DNA of 64,000 nt from Aquipuribacter nitratireducens (lineage in GTDB: Bacteria > Actinomycetota > Actinomycetes > Actinomycetales > JBBAYJ01): the NCBI RefSeq assembly GCF_037860835.1, contig NZ_JBBEOG010000009.1:62001-126000 (forward strand), in the 5' to 3' direction. Both the position numbers and the translations under genes were made by a program. Shown here piece after piece: positions 1 to 8,987 of the stretch. The notes below the pieces were generated by a model, which had not been told where the DNA came from, did no database searches, and saw only the letters and a program-made list of their open reading frames with translations. Each line of letters begins with the position of its first letter. Positions within the stretch are counted from its first letter, which is position 1.

Positions 1-1624
1 GAACGGCGACCACGGTCCGGGCGAGGATGCGCAGATCGAAGCCGAGCGACCAGTTCTCGACGTACCGGACGTCGAGGCGCGTCGACTCCTCCCACGAGAG
101 GTCGGAGCGGCCGTTGACCTGCCAGAGGCCGGTGATGCCCGGCGGCACCAGCAGGCGCCGCATCGTCGTGGCGTCGTACTCCTCGACCTCGCTGGGCAGG
201 GGTGGGCGAGGTCCCACTACGGACATGCTGCCGAGGGCGACATTGAGCAGCTGCGGGAGCTCGTCCAGCGACGTCCGCCGGAGGAAGCGGCCCACCCGCG
301 TGACGCGCGGGTCGTCCTGCATCTTGAACAACGGACCGGCGCCCTCGTTGTCGCCGACGAGCGCCAGGAGCCGCGCCTCGGCGTCGGCGTGCATCGTCCG
401 GAACTTGAGGATGGTGAAGGGCCGGCCGTTGCGACCAACGCGGACCTGCCGGAACAGGGCCGGCCCGGGGCTGTCGAGCCGGATCGCGAGCCCGACGACC
501 AGGAACACCGGCGAGAGCACGAGCAGAGCCAGCCCAGCGGCGAACCTGTCGCCGAGCGCCTTGACGAAACGGCGGGGACCGCCGAGCTCGGGTGGGGAGA
601 GGTGGACGACGGGAAGGCCGCAAACGGCCTCCAGTGACACTCTCGGGCCTACGGCCTCGACCATAGGCGGCGCGAGCGCCACTTCTCGGCCCTCGGCGTG
701 GAGCGCTCGCTCGAGGACGTCGATCGCGGTGAGCCGCGCCCCGCCCGAAGGGGCTACGAGCACGAGGTCGGCGTGACTGCGCGCGGCGGCGAGGACGACG
801 TCCTCAGGGCCGGACACGGGGTCCAGCAGCAGCAGGCCGTCCTCGGTGTCCAGGGCAGCGTGGCGCATGCCGCCGGGCTCGGCGGCCGCCACGACGTGCC
901 AGCCGTGGTACCGGTTGCGGTGGATGCGTGCGGCAAGACGGACCGCCTCCTGAGGCTCCCCGACGACCAGAACACGTCGGCGGGTGACGCCGCCGGCGTG
1001 ACGGCGCTGGAGCTGCTCCCGCATGATCGAGCGGGAGAGCAGGGTGAGGCCGAGCACGAGCGCGACCCCCACGATCCCTACGGGTGCCCAGACCTGCGGT
1101 AGGACCAGCCAACCAAGGGTGCCCATCACCGCCAGGGCGACGACACCGGAGACACTGACTCGGTAGTTCTCCGAGGCGCCGTGAACGAGGAAACGGTTCT
1201 CGTAGGCCCGGCCGAGCCCGAGGGCGCACACCCACACCGCGGCGACGAGAACGGAGGCGAGGAGCACCGCGACCGGGAAGCTCAATGGACCGGCGAGATT
1301 CCAGACCGCCTGCTGACCGACGATGACGGGCGCCAGGGAGCCGACCACGAGGGCGACGAAGAACGCCACCAACGCATCCGCCGCGGCGAGGGCCCGCACG
1401 TGCCGCCGATGGGTGGAGCCGAACACCGGTCGGGTCTCGTCCGCAGCGTGAGACACCGAGGGCACATAGGCGCCGACACGTTGGGCGTCACCCGCGCCAG
1501 AGGTGGAGGAGTTGGTGGCGGAGGCGGTCCGCACGTCGACAATCCGGGGTGCTACCTCGCCGGCGTCGATCAGCCGACTACCCGGCGCGTCAGCGCGCGA
1601 CATCTCGTGCTGAGGGGCGCTCAC
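1..1624 (-). CDS. Polyprenyl-phosphate sugar-1-phosphate transferase (3' end outside window)
   Basis: Transfers a sugar-1-phosphate from a nucleotide sugar to undecaprenyl phosphate, the priming step of exopolysaccharide or capsule synthesis, at the inner face of the membrane. The frame shows an N-terminal block of hydrophobic segments (about residues 75-185), a Rossmann-like middle part containing VLVVGEP, another hydrophobic segment, and the catalytic C-terminal bacterial sugar transferase domain with FTILKFRTM, KMQDDPRVTRVGRFLRRTSLDELPQ (split here as KMQDDPRVTRVG and FLRRTSLDELPQ), VGPRPP and GITGLWQVNGRSD. About 541 codons are present and the last part lies beyond base 1. I chose GTG at 1624 because it overlaps the TGA of an 11-codon upstream ORF (GTGA); GTG 1630 and ATG 1603 are in-frame alternatives with no better RBS. 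The sugar specificity cannot be read from the sequence. Confidence 0.93.
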   Translation of the reverse strand, partial: MSAPQHEMSRADAPGSRLIDAGEVAPRIVDVRTASATNSSTSGAGDAQRVGAYVPSVSHAADETRPVFGSTHRRHVRALAAADALVAFFVALVVGSLAPVIVGQQAVWNLAGPLSFPVAVLLASVLVAAVWVCALGLGRAYENRFLVHGASENYRVSVSGVVALAVMGTLGWLVLPQVWAPVGIVGVALVLGLTLLSRSIMREQLQRRHAGGVTRRRVLVVGEPQEAVRLAARIHRNRYHGWHVVAAAEPGGMRHAALDTEDGLLLLDPVSGPEDVVLAAARSHADLVLVAPSGGARLTAIDVLERALHAEGREVALAPPMVEAVGPRVSLEAVCGLPVVHLSPPELGGPRRFVKALGDRFAAGLALLVLSPVFLVVGLAIRLDSPGPALFRQVRVGRNGRPFTILKFRTMHADAEARLLALVGDNEGAGPLFKMQDDPRVTRVGRFLRRTSLDELPQLLNVALGSMSVVGPRPPLPSEVEEYDATTMRRLLVPPGITGLWQVNGRSDLSWEESTRLDVRYVENWSLGFDLRILARTVVAV

Positions 1625-1656
1625 GCACACCCTCGGCCGCGGTCTCGGTCGTGCAT
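1621..1656 (-). CDS. Possible 11-codon leader ORF upstream of the sugar transferase
   Basis: A very short frame (MHDRDRGRGCA, then TGA) begins with ATG 6 nt after a perfect AGGAGG and ends with a TGA that overlaps the GTG start of the sugar transferase. The transferase itself has no other RBS, so this frame could couple or attenuate its translation. No family can be assigned. The alternative is that the ATG is the true transferase start and a one-base change has shifted the frame; the sequence alone cannot separate these. Confidence 0.4.
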   Translation of the reverse strand: MHDRDRGRGCA

Positions 1657-1891
1657 TCGGTTCCTCCTGGAAGGGCTGCTCCTTGCGGTCACGACGCCTC
1701 TTCCTCGAGCACGACCTACCCAGAGTGCCCCACGCACCGCGGTAGGTCCACCGCTCGCATGCACCGCTACCGCAGACGTCGATCACGTAGTACCCGAACG
1801 CGCGCCGACCATGCCGTCGGGAGCGGGACCCGCTCACGACCTTTCGCCCTGAAACCGCTCGCAGGCCCTGCACTCGCAGCAGGATCATCAC

Positions 1892-4159
1892 GTGCAGAAG
1901 ACCTTCGTGCCGCGTCTGCGGCGAGTTGAGGTCCGCGGCCGGACCGGTACCCCGACACGACAGGAGGAAGTGCGGACCTTCGACGTCTTCGAGACCGTGC
2001 TCGTGCGCATGATCTCGCCTCCCGCGGCTGTCTTCGACGTGGTGGGACGACGTGCCGCCTCGGTAGGGCTGCTCGACTGCTCACCGGCCGCCTTCGGACG
2101 AGCCCGCCAATGGGCCGAGGCGCGCGCCCTGCGATGGACGGGGGACCGCACTTCGCTCGAGGGCATCTACGCCGAGATGTGCCACGCCCTTCGGCTCGAG
2201 CCTGAGGTCGGCCAGCGGCTCGCGGAACTGGAGCTCGAGGTGGAGAGGTCGCTGCTGCGGACATGGCCAGCGGCTCGGCGAATGGTCGATGCGGAGCGTG
2301 CCTCGTCCGGCCGGGTCGTCTACGTCAGTGACATGTACCTGCCGGCACGCTTCATCGAGGACCAGCTACGGACCCACGGCCTCTTCACGGACGGCGACGC
2401 CCTTTTCGTCTCCCATGCCCATGGCGCCACCAAGCGCACCGGCATGCTGTTCCCGGCCGTCGCCGATGCGCTCGGCGTCCGAACGAGCGACCTGGTCCAT
2501 CACGGCAACGACGTGCGTAACGACGTCCGCGGCCCGGCCCGCGCGGGCGCGCGAGGCATAGGACTCACCGACGGCAATCCAACGCGCTACGAGCAGACGC
2601 TCGAGCAGCACCGCCGCGTGACGGACGGCGTGACCTCCGTGATGGCCGGCTCGGCACGCCTCGCTCGGCTGCATGCTGCTCCCGCGGACGCCCGACAACG
2701 TGCGCTGGTCGACGTCGCGGCGGGTGCCATGTCGCCGCTGCTGACCGCCTACGTCGAGTGGCTCCTGGCGCAGGCGGAGCGTCGCGGTCTGCAGCGGCTC
2801 TACTTCGTCGCGCGGGACGGGCAGGTTCTCCTCCGCATCGCCCAGCGCCTAGTGGACCGACGCGGGAGGGGGCCCGAGCTCCGCTACCTCTACGCGAGTC
2901 GGCTGGTGTGGAATCGCGTCGTGGCATCGCCCTCGCGCCACCCCCAGGCGTGGCACAGCCTCGTCGGTCTGTCGTCCGACGGGGTCAGTGGAATCGAGCT
3001 GCTGCGGCGGATAGGCCTGGAAGAGCAGGAGGTGCAGGCCCTGGTCGGTCGTTCGGGCGGCGACCACGACAAGTGGAGCTCGACGACGCAGCGCACCGAG
3101 CTCTTCAAGATCTTCAGCGAGGTCGACGCCGACGGCACCTTGGCTCGGGCGGCCGAGCGGAACAAGCAGGACGTCGTCGAGTACCTGGAGCAGGTCGGCC
3201 TCTTCGACGACGTGCCTCACGGGTTCGTCGACGTCGGCTGGCGCGGCACGCAGCACGACGTTCTCCTGGAGTTGCAGAGCGAGCGCCGGTCGACACTGGC
3301 GCACGGCCTGTTCCTCGGTCTCGAGGAAAGCCTCAGCCAGTGGCGTCATCACCGCGAGGCGTTCCTCCTCGACAGCCGCCTCGCGCCGCGTCCCGCGGAT
3401 CGGGACGCCGTCCGCGGCCTGTCCCCCCACGCGGGACCCGCGGGCGTGGCGTTGCCGCACACCTACTTCACGCTGATCGAGATCTTCTGCTCGGGTGACC
3501 ATGGCACCCTTGTCGACTACGCCCGCAGGCCCGATGGCGCGGTGGAGCCGGTCTTCGGCGCCGCCCGCGAAAAGCTCACCGCCGAGTGGGGGCTTCCGCT
3601 GCTCTGGGACACCCTCGACTCCTACCTGGATGCCTACCTCGACGCCGACGAGTGCGGCTTGCTCGACTCACGGCACGTCGACGTACTGGACCCGCTCGTA
3701 GCCGTGCTCAGACAGTTCTGGGACCGGCCGACCCGAGACGAGGTGCGCGCCTGGTCGACGTTCCCGTGGGAGGTGGGGCAGGGCGCGGCAAATCGGACCG
3801 TGCCCCTGGCTGCCCCCTTCCGGGTGTGGGCGACGGCACGGGCCGTCGCCAACGAGTTCCCCTCCACCGCCGGGGCCAGGCTGGTACTGGCACGACGGAG
3901 GAAGGCCGAGTGGCTCCCCGCCTCGCTGCGTCTCAGCACGGTGCCCGCTCGCCTCGTTCACCGTCCCCGAGCGACGCTGCTAGACCTGGCGGGGCGCGGC
4001 GTGCGGTCGGCTCGGCGGCGTCTCTACTCGATGGCCGTTGCACTGCGGACGCGGCTCGCGGAGGAACGCAACCGGGCCCGGCTGGTCGACCGCTCCGGCG
4101 GTCCCGTCGACGCGACGAGCGCCGCGACGACCGGGGCCGGCGGGGTCCGGGCCGAGTAA
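1892..4159 (+). CDS. HAD-superfamily protein with C-terminal domain, polysaccharide-locus type
   Basis: A 755-residue protein. The N-terminal third is a HAD phosphatase-like domain: motif I FDVFET (Asp31 as nucleophile; the family more often has FDxFDT, so Glu34 replaces an Asp), motif II YVSDMY, a lysine in ATKRTG, and motif IV HGNDVRNDVRG. The remainder has the FVARDGQ and YLYASR blocks seen in large HAD proteins (COG5610-like) of surface-polysaccharide loci, where the C-terminal part is of unknown function. It is divergent from the sugar transferase, which fits a role in a phosphorylated sugar or glycan intermediate, but this is inference. GTG 1892 has AGGA at moderate spacing. GTG 1970, just before the HAD motif, is possible, but its AGGAGG lies only 2 nt away. 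Confidence 0.7.
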   Translation: MQKTFVPRLRRVEVRGRTGTPTRQEEVRTFDVFETVLVRMISPPAAVFDVVGRRAASVGLLDCSPAAFGRARQWAEARALRWTGDRTSLEGIYAEMCHALRLEPEVGQRLAELELEVERSLLRTWPAARRMVDAERASSGRVVYVSDMYLPARFIEDQLRTHGLFTDGDALFVSHAHGATKRTGMLFPAVADALGVRTSDLVHHGNDVRNDVRGPARAGARGIGLTDGNPTRYEQTLEQHRRVTDGVTSVMAGSARLARLHAAPADARQRALVDVAAGAMSPLLTAYVEWLLAQAERRGLQRLYFVARDGQVLLRIAQRLVDRRGRGPELRYLYASRLVWNRVVASPSRHPQAWHSLVGLSSDGVSGIELLRRIGLEEQEVQALVGRSGGDHDKWSSTTQRTELFKIFSEVDADGTLARAAERNKQDVVEYLEQVGLFDDVPHGFVDVGWRGTQHDVLLELQSERRSTLAHGLFLGLEESLSQWRHHREAFLLDSRLAPRPADRDAVRGLSPHAGPAGVALPHTYFTLIEIFCSGDHGTLVDYARRPDGAVEPVFGAAREKLTAEWGLPLLWDTLDSYLDAYLDADECGLLDSRHVDVLDPLVAVLRQFWDRPTRDEVRAWSTFPWEVGQGAANRTVPLAAPFRVWATARAVANEFPSTAGARLVLARRRKAEWLPASLRLSTVPARLVHRPRATLLDLAGRGVRSARRRLYSMAVALRTRLAEERNRARLVDRSGGPVDATSAATTGAGGVRAE

Positions 4160-4165
4160 GCCCGC

Positions 4166-5152
4166 TCAGCCCCCGTGCGGCTCGAACAGGGACGTCACCG
4201 ACCCGTCGTCGAAGATCTCCCGGATCGCGCGGGCGAGCAGGGGTGCGATGGACAGCACCGTGAGCCGCGAGAACTGCTTGTCCGCGGTGATGGGCAGCGT
4301 GTTGGTGACGACGACCTCGTCGATCGGCGAGTTCGACAGCCGCGACACCGCCGGGCCGGACAGGATCGCGTGCGTCGCCGCGACGATGATGCTCGCCGCA
4401 CCGTTCGCCTTGAGCGCCTCCGCCGCCTGCACGATGGTGCCCGCCGTGTCGATCATGTCGTCGATGAGGAGGCAGTGGCGGCCCTCGACGTGCTCGGCGC
4501 CGACGATCTCGTGGACCTGCACCTTGTTCGGCACGCTCGGGTCGCGGCGCTTGTGGATGATCGCGAGCGGGGCGCCGAGCCGGTCCGACCACACGTCGGC
4601 GGTGCGGACCCGGCCCATGTCGGGGCTCACGATCGTCAGCGACTGCCGGTCCACGCGCGTCGTCACGTAGTCCGCGAGCACCGGCAGCGCCCACAGGTGG
4701 TCGACCGGGCCGTCGAAGAAGCCCTGGATCTGGGCGGCGTGCAGGTCGACGCTGATGAGGCGGTCGGCGCCGGCGGTGGAGAACAGGTCGGCGACGAGAC
4801 GGGCGCTGATGGGCTCCCGGCCGCGGTGCTTCTTGTCCTGCCGGGAGTAGCCGAAGAACGGTGCGACGACGGTGACCCGCTTCGCGGAGGCGCGCTTGAG
4901 GGCGTCGACCATGAGCAGGTGCTCCATGAGCCACTGGTTGATCGGCGCGGTGTGGGACTGGAGGACGAACACGTCGCAGCCGCGGACGCTCTCGGCGAAG
5001 CGGACGTAGATCTCGCCGTTGGCGAAGTCGTACGCCGTCGTGCTCACGACGTCGGCGCCGAGGTGCTCGGCGACCTCCTTCGCCAGCGACGGGTGCGCCC
5101 GCCCGCTCACGAGGACGAGGCGCTTCTCCGGCGTGCTGATGATCGGCTTCAC
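4166..5152 (-). CDS. prs: Ribose-phosphate pyrophosphokinase
   Basis: Makes PRPP from ribose 5-phosphate and ATP for nucleotide, histidine, tryptophan and NAD synthesis in the cytoplasm. The 328-residue product has normal family length. It shows FANGEIYVRF, the flexible-loop region FGYSRQDKKHRGREPI, DLHAAQIQGFFD, the HKRRD basic loop and the PRPP-binding signature LIDDMIDTAGT. The GTG start at 5152 overlaps the glmU TGA by 4 nt (GTGA), so translation is probably coupled; glmU-prs is a standard actinobacterial pair. Only 6 bp separate its stop from the convergent HAD gene. Confidence 0.97.
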   Translation of the reverse strand: MKPIISTPEKRLVLVSGRAHPSLAKEVAEHLGADVVSTTAYDFANGEIYVRFAESVRGCDVFVLQSHTAPINQWLMEHLLMVDALKRASAKRVTVVAPFFGYSRQDKKHRGREPISARLVADLFSTAGADRLISVDLHAAQIQGFFDGPVDHLWALPVLADYVTTRVDRQSLTIVSPDMGRVRTADVWSDRLGAPLAIIHKRRDPSVPNKVQVHEIVGAEHVEGRHCLLIDDMIDTAGTIVQAAEALKANGAASIIVAATHAILSGPAVSRLSNSPIDEVVVTNTLPITADKQFSRLTVLSIAPLLARAIREIFDDGSVTSLFEPHGG

Positions 5153-6630
5153 CGCTGGTCTCCCTGGTCGCCGGAACGGGTGGCGCGGGCCGCGGCGTCG
5201 GCCGCCGCGCTGCCGGGTCGCTTCTGCTCCACCCAGCCCTCGACGTTGCGTTGCGGCGCCACCGTCATGGCGAGCGCCCCGGGCGGGACGTCCTTGCGGA
5301 CGATCGTGCTCGCGGCGGTGTAGGCGCCGTCCCCGACGGTCACCGGCGCGACGAGCATCGTGTCGGAGCCGATGCGGACGTGGTCCCCGACCGTCGTGCG
5401 GTGCTTGGTCACGCCGTCGTAGTTGACGAAGACCGTCGCGCACCCGATGTTCGAGCCCTCGCCGATCGTCGCGTCGCCGACGTACGACAGGTGCGGCACC
5501 TTCGACCTGGCGCCGATCTGCGCGTTCTTCGTCTCGACGAACGCCCCGAGCTTGCCCCGCTCTCCCAGGTCGGTGCCGGGGCGGAGGTAGGCGAACGGCC
5601 CGATCGTCGCGCCGGCCCCGAGCACCGCGCCGCTGCCGTGGCTGCGGACGACGCTCGCGCCCTCCCCGACCTCGCACGCGCTGAGCGTCGTGTCCGGGCC
5701 GACGGTGGCGCCGGCGCGCACGACGGTGCCGTCGTGCAGCTGGGTGCCGGGCAGGAGGGTGACGTCCTGCTCGAGGACGACGTCGGTGTCGACCCACGTG
5801 GTGGCGGGGTCGACGACGGTGACACCGGCGCGCATGTGCACCTCGAGCGTGCGGCGGTTGAGGAGCGCGCCCACGGCGGCGAGCTGGACGCGGTCGTTGA
5901 CGCCGTCGACCTCGTGAGGGTCCGCGACGGGCACGCCGACGACGCCGAGACCGCGGCTGCGGGCCTCGCCGACGACGTCGGTGAGGTACTGCTCGCCCTG
6001 CGCGTTGGCGCTGCCGAGCGCCGGGAGGACCTCCCGGCACAGGTCGAGGTCGATCGCCCAGATGCCGCCGTTGACCTCGCGGACGGCCCGCTGGTCGTCG
6101 CTCGCGTCCTTGTGCTCCACGATGCCGGTGACGGCCCCGTCGCCGTCGCGCAGGACCCGGCCGTACCCGGTCGGGTCGTCGAGGACGGCGGTCATGACGG
6201 CGACGGCGGCGCCCGGATCGGCGTCGAGCAGGGCCCTCAGGCTGACGGTCGTGACGAGGGGCACGTCGCCGGAGGTGACGAGCACCCGACCGGTCAGCCG
6301 CGGCAGCCCCGCGGCCTCACGAGCGGCGTCGAGCGCCTGCACGCCGCACCACAACGCGCGCCCTGTGCCGGGGACCTCGTCCTGGTCGGCGACGACGAGG
6401 TCGCGGTCGAGGGCGGTCGCGAGCTCCCCGACGTGCCCGGCGACGGCCTCGCGCTCGTGCCGGACGACGACCGCGACCGTCCCGGCGAGCGGGGCGGCGG
6501 CGGCGAGCGCGTGGCCGAGCAGGCTGCGCCCGCCGACGCGGTGCATGACCTTCGGGGTCCGCGAGCGCATCCGCGTGCCCTGACCGGCGGCGAGGACGAC
6601 GAGCGCGGCGGCCGGTGCTGCTTCGGGCAC
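5149..6630 (-). CDS. glmU: Bifunctional GlcNAc-1-P uridyltransferase / GlcN-1-P acetyltransferase
   Basis: Acetylates glucosamine-1-phosphate and transfers UMP to give UDP-GlcNAc, the precursor of peptidoglycan. The N-terminal pyrophosphorylase domain has LAAGQGTRM followed by TPKVMH, then GDVPLV and VREVNGGIWA. The C-terminal half is a left-handed beta helix of hexapeptide repeats, including GPFAYLRPGT, KLGAFVETKN, LSYVGDATIG and GCATVFVNYDG. GTG 6630 lies 7 nt after GGGAGG and gives 493 residues, the usual length. The tRNA-Gln gene lies 74 bp upstream on the same strand and could share a transcript. Confidence 0.97.
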   Translation of the reverse strand: MPEAAPAAALVVLAAGQGTRMRSRTPKVMHRVGGRSLLGHALAAAAPLAGTVAVVVRHEREAVAGHVGELATALDRDLVVADQDEVPGTGRALWCGVQALDAAREAAGLPRLTGRVLVTSGDVPLVTTVSLRALLDADPGAAVAVMTAVLDDPTGYGRVLRDGDGAVTGIVEHKDASDDQRAVREVNGGIWAIDLDLCREVLPALGSANAQGEQYLTDVVGEARSRGLGVVGVPVADPHEVDGVNDRVQLAAVGALLNRRTLEVHMRAGVTVVDPATTWVDTDVVLEQDVTLLPGTQLHDGTVVRAGATVGPDTTLSACEVGEGASVVRSHGSGAVLGAGATIGPFAYLRPGTDLGERGKLGAFVETKNAQIGARSKVPHLSYVGDATIGEGSNIGCATVFVNYDGVTKHRTTVGDHVRIGSDTMLVAPVTVGDGAYTAASTIVRKDVPPGALAMTVAPQRNVEGWVEQKRPGSAAADAAARATRSGDQGDQR

Positions 6631-6704
6631 GGCGAGGCCTCCCAGGTGGGGCGGTCGGGGACACGGCGACTCTATCGGCCACCGGACGGCCCGGCCGCCG
6701 CCCG

Positions 6705-6776
6705 CTCCGCCCCCCGGATTCGAACCGGGACCGCGAGGCTCCAAAGGCCTGCGTGCTGCCGTTACACCAGGGCGGA
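6705..6776 (-). tRNA. tRNA-Gln (anticodon TTG)
   Basis: A 72-nt cloverleaf on the minus strand: acceptor TCCGCCC/GGGCGGA with discriminator G, D-arm GTGTAACGGCAGCAC, anticodon loop CTTTGGA giving TTG (reads CAA), and T-arm CCCGG-TTCGAAT-CCGGG. The 3' CCA is not encoded. The outermost anticodon-stem pair is C-C, a mild oddity. It lies between the divergent mntA gene and glmU. Confidence 0.95.
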
Positions 6777-6827
6777 CCACCGGCGCGGGCACCGGCCGGG
6801 CCAGTGTGCCGTGGCTAGCCTTGCCCC

Positions 6828-7247
6828 GTGGACCTGACCATGCTTCGCGAGGCCGCGACGGCGGTCTTCACCGGCGAACCGGTCGCCGCCGCCTACCTCT
6901 TCGGGTCCCGCGCCAGGGGTGACGAGCGCCCCGACAGCGACGCCGACGTCGCCGTCCTGCTCGACGGGACCGTCCCGCCGCATGACCGACTCGACCTGTC
7001 GCTTCGACTGGCAGGGGCTCTCTCACGCGCGGTGCGACTCGACGTCTCCCCGCTCGTCGTGCTGGACGACGCACCCCTGCGACTGCAGGGTCGGGTCCTG
7101 CGGGACGGCGTAGTGATCTTCGTCTCCGACGACGACATGCGCGTCCGGTACGAGACGACGACTCGCTCCAGCGCCGCCGACTACGAGATCGTCGCCGAGC
7201 GTCTCGACCGCGAGCTGCTGGCCGCCCACGCGCGCGGCGACAGGTGA
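6828..7247 (+). CDS. mntA: MntA-type minimal nucleotidyltransferase (antitoxin)
   Basis: A 139-residue minimal nucleotidyltransferase. The active-site pattern is clear: YLFGSRARGDERPDSDADVAV, read as GS followed by the paired aspartates of DxD. In characterised HepT/MntA (type VII) modules this enzyme AMPylates and silences the HepT toxin. It overlaps hepT by 4 nt (GTGA). The GTG start is preceded by TAGCCT exactly 6 nt upstream and no Shine-Dalgarno sequence, so the mRNA is probably leaderless. Function is inferred from the family and from the adjacent HepT. Confidence 0.85.
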   Translation: MDLTMLREAATAVFTGEPVAAAYLFGSRARGDERPDSDADVAVLLDGTVPPHDRLDLSLRLAGALSRAVRLDVSPLVVLDDAPLRLQGRVLRDGVVIFVSDDDMRVRYETTTRSSAADYEIVAERLDRELLAAHARGDR

Positions 7248-7660
7248 ACGTCGCCGACCCGGCGGTCCTCGCCGGGCTGCTCGACAGGCTTACCGCCGAG
7301 CGTGCCGACCTCGAGCGACTCGCCGCTGTCGAACCGGACGTGCTGCTCGGCGACGTCGACAGGCTCAAGTCGGTGAAGTACGGATTCGTCGTCGCGATCG
7401 AGGTCTGCATCGACGTGTGTCACCACGTCGTCGCGCGGGCCGGGCTGCGCTCGCCCTCGACCTACGCGGACGCCTTCGCGGTGCTCGCGGAAGCGGGACT
7501 GCTCGACGACGGACTCGCCGCGACCCTCGCCGACATGGCCGGCTTCAGGAACCTCCTGGTCCACGGCTACGCCCGTGTCGAGGACCGCCGTGTGGTCGAG
7601 ATCCTCCGGAGTCGCCTGGGGGATCTGGCCGCCTTCCAGCGCGCGGCGGCGCTGCTCTGA
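7244..7660 (+). CDS. hepT: HepT-like toxin ribonuclease (HEPN, DUF86)
   Basis: A 138-residue all-alpha HEPN protein. The catalytic R-X4-H-X-Y motif is present and intact as RNLLVHGY near residue 105, including the tyrosine that MntA modifies in characterised pairs. In that family HepT is a ribonuclease held inactive by AMPylation. Its GTG start overlaps the mntA stop (GTGA), so the two are translationally coupled. There are no signs of recent transfer; GC content matches the neighbours. Confidence 0.85.
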   Translation: MNVADPAVLAGLLDRLTAERADLERLAAVEPDVLLGDVDRLKSVKYGFVVAIEVCIDVCHHVVARAGLRSPSTYADAFAVLAEAGLLDDGLAATLADMAGFRNLLVHGYARVEDRRVVEILRSRLGDLAAFQRAAALL

Positions 7661-7707
7661 GGCACGGCTGTCGGGGGGCCTCGAGTGCAACCGGCACACT
7701 GGAGCCC

Positions 7708-8430
7708 GTGGAGCAGGACGCACGACGGTCGGAGACCGCGGACGTCGGCGTCGACGAGCAGGCCGTCGACCCGGCGCGGCTCGTGCTGTCCGGCGACACC
7801 GGTCGGGCGCGCGTCTCGCGTCGCTCCCGCATGACGGGAAGCCAGCGCCGTGAGCAGCTCGTCGACATCGGGCGCCGTCTGTTCGCCGAGCGCGGGGTCG
7901 AGGGCACGACCGTCGAGGAGATCGCCGCGGCGGCCAAGGTCTCCAAGCCCGTGGTGTACGAGCACTTCGGCGGCAAGGAGGGCCTCTACGCCGTCGTCGT
8001 CGACCGGGAGGTCCAGCAGCTGCTCGGGCTCATCACGTCCCAGCTCGTCGCCGACGCCCGGCCGCGCGTGCTCCTGGAGGGCGCGGCGCTCGCGCTCCTC
8101 GACTACATCGAGCAGCACCCCGACGGCTTCCGCATCCTCGTGCGGGACTCCCCCGTCGCGCAGTCCACCGGGACGTTCTCCTCGCTGCTCGGGGACACCG
8201 CCACCCAGGTCGAGCACGTCCTCGTCGACGCCTTCGCCGCCCGGGGCCTCGACCGCAGGACCGCCCCGATGTACGCGCAGATGCTCGTCGGCATGGTCGC
8301 GATGACGGGCCAGTGGTGGCTGGACTCCCGCCGCCCGAAGAAGGCGGAGGTCGCCGCCCACCTCGTCAACCTCGCGTGGAACGGCCTGTCCGGGCTCGAA
8401 CCGAAGCCGCGGCTCACGCGTCGGCGCTGA
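7708..8430 (+). CDS. TetR-family transcriptional regulator
   Basis: The N-terminal helix-turn-helix is typical of TetR (REQLVDIGRRLFAERG, then TTVEEIAAAAKVSKPVVYEH and FGGKEGLYAVVVDRE), followed by an all-helical ligand and dimer domain. From GTG 7708 the protein has 240 residues with a roughly 40-residue N-terminal extension of the kind seen in some actinobacterial members. ATG 7831 (MTGSQRR) is the alternative and would give about 199 residues. The target genes and ligand are unknown; the neighbours give no clear clue. Confidence 0.87.
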   Translation: MEQDARRSETADVGVDEQAVDPARLVLSGDTGRARVSRRSRMTGSQRREQLVDIGRRLFAERGVEGTTVEEIAAAAKVSKPVVYEHFGGKEGLYAVVVDREVQQLLGLITSQLVADARPRVLLEGAALALLDYIEQHPDGFRILVRDSPVAQSTGTFSSLLGDTATQVEHVLVDAFAARGLDRRTAPMYAQMLVGMVAMTGQWWLDSRRPKKAEVAAHLVNLAWNGLSGLEPKPRLTRRR

Positions 8431-8464
8431 CCCGGCGGCCGGCCCGGCGGCTAGGTTGGCCCGC

Positions 8465-8983
8465 ATGGCGGGGACGACCGACGAGCGCGGGGGCGGCGCG
8501 GACGAGGTCGACCGTGTCGTCGCGGCGTGGCGCCGGGTGCGCCCCGACCTCGACGTCGCCCCGCTCGAGGTGCTGTCGCGGGTGTCGCGCCTCGCCCACC
8601 ACCTCGACCGCGCGCGCGCCTCGACCTTCGACGCCCACGGCCTCGAGCGCTGGGAGTTCGACGTCCTCGCCGCGCTGCGGCGCGCGGGGCCGCCGCACCG
8701 CCTCACGCCGTCGCAGCTGCTGCCGCAGACCCTCGTGACGAGCGGGACGATGACGACCCGCATCGACCGGCTGACCGCCCGGGGGCTCGTCGAGCGTGGC
8801 TCGGACCCCTCCGACCGACGGCTCGTCCTCGTCGGGCTCACCGAGGCGGGACGGGAGCTCGTCGACGCCGCGATGGCGTCGCTGCTCGAGCGCGAGCGCT
8901 CGTTCCTCGACGGGATGCCCCGGCGCGACCGGGAGCGGCTCGCCGACCTGCTCCGCGCCCTCGTGAGGCCGTTCGAGCGCTGA
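8465..8983 (+). CDS. MarR-family transcriptional regulator
   Basis: A winged-helix regulator of 172 residues. The recognition region reads LERWEFDVLAALRRAG, LLPQTLVTSGTMTTRIDRL, then the wing SDRR-like DPSDRRLVLVGLTEAG. ATG 8465 is preceded by TAGGTT with a 7-nt gap and no RBS, indicating a leaderless transcript. It ends 4 bp before the convergent DUF4288-like gene, so no terminator separates the two. The effector and targets cannot be deduced. Confidence 0.9.
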   Translation: MAGTTDERGGGADEVDRVVAAWRRVRPDLDVAPLEVLSRVSRLAHHLDRARASTFDAHGLERWEFDVLAALRRAGPPHRLTPSQLLPQTLVTSGTMTTRIDRLTARGLVERGSDPSDRRLVLVGLTEAGRELVDAAMASLLERERSFLDGMPRRDRERLADLLRALVRPFER

Positions 8984-8987
8984 GGGC

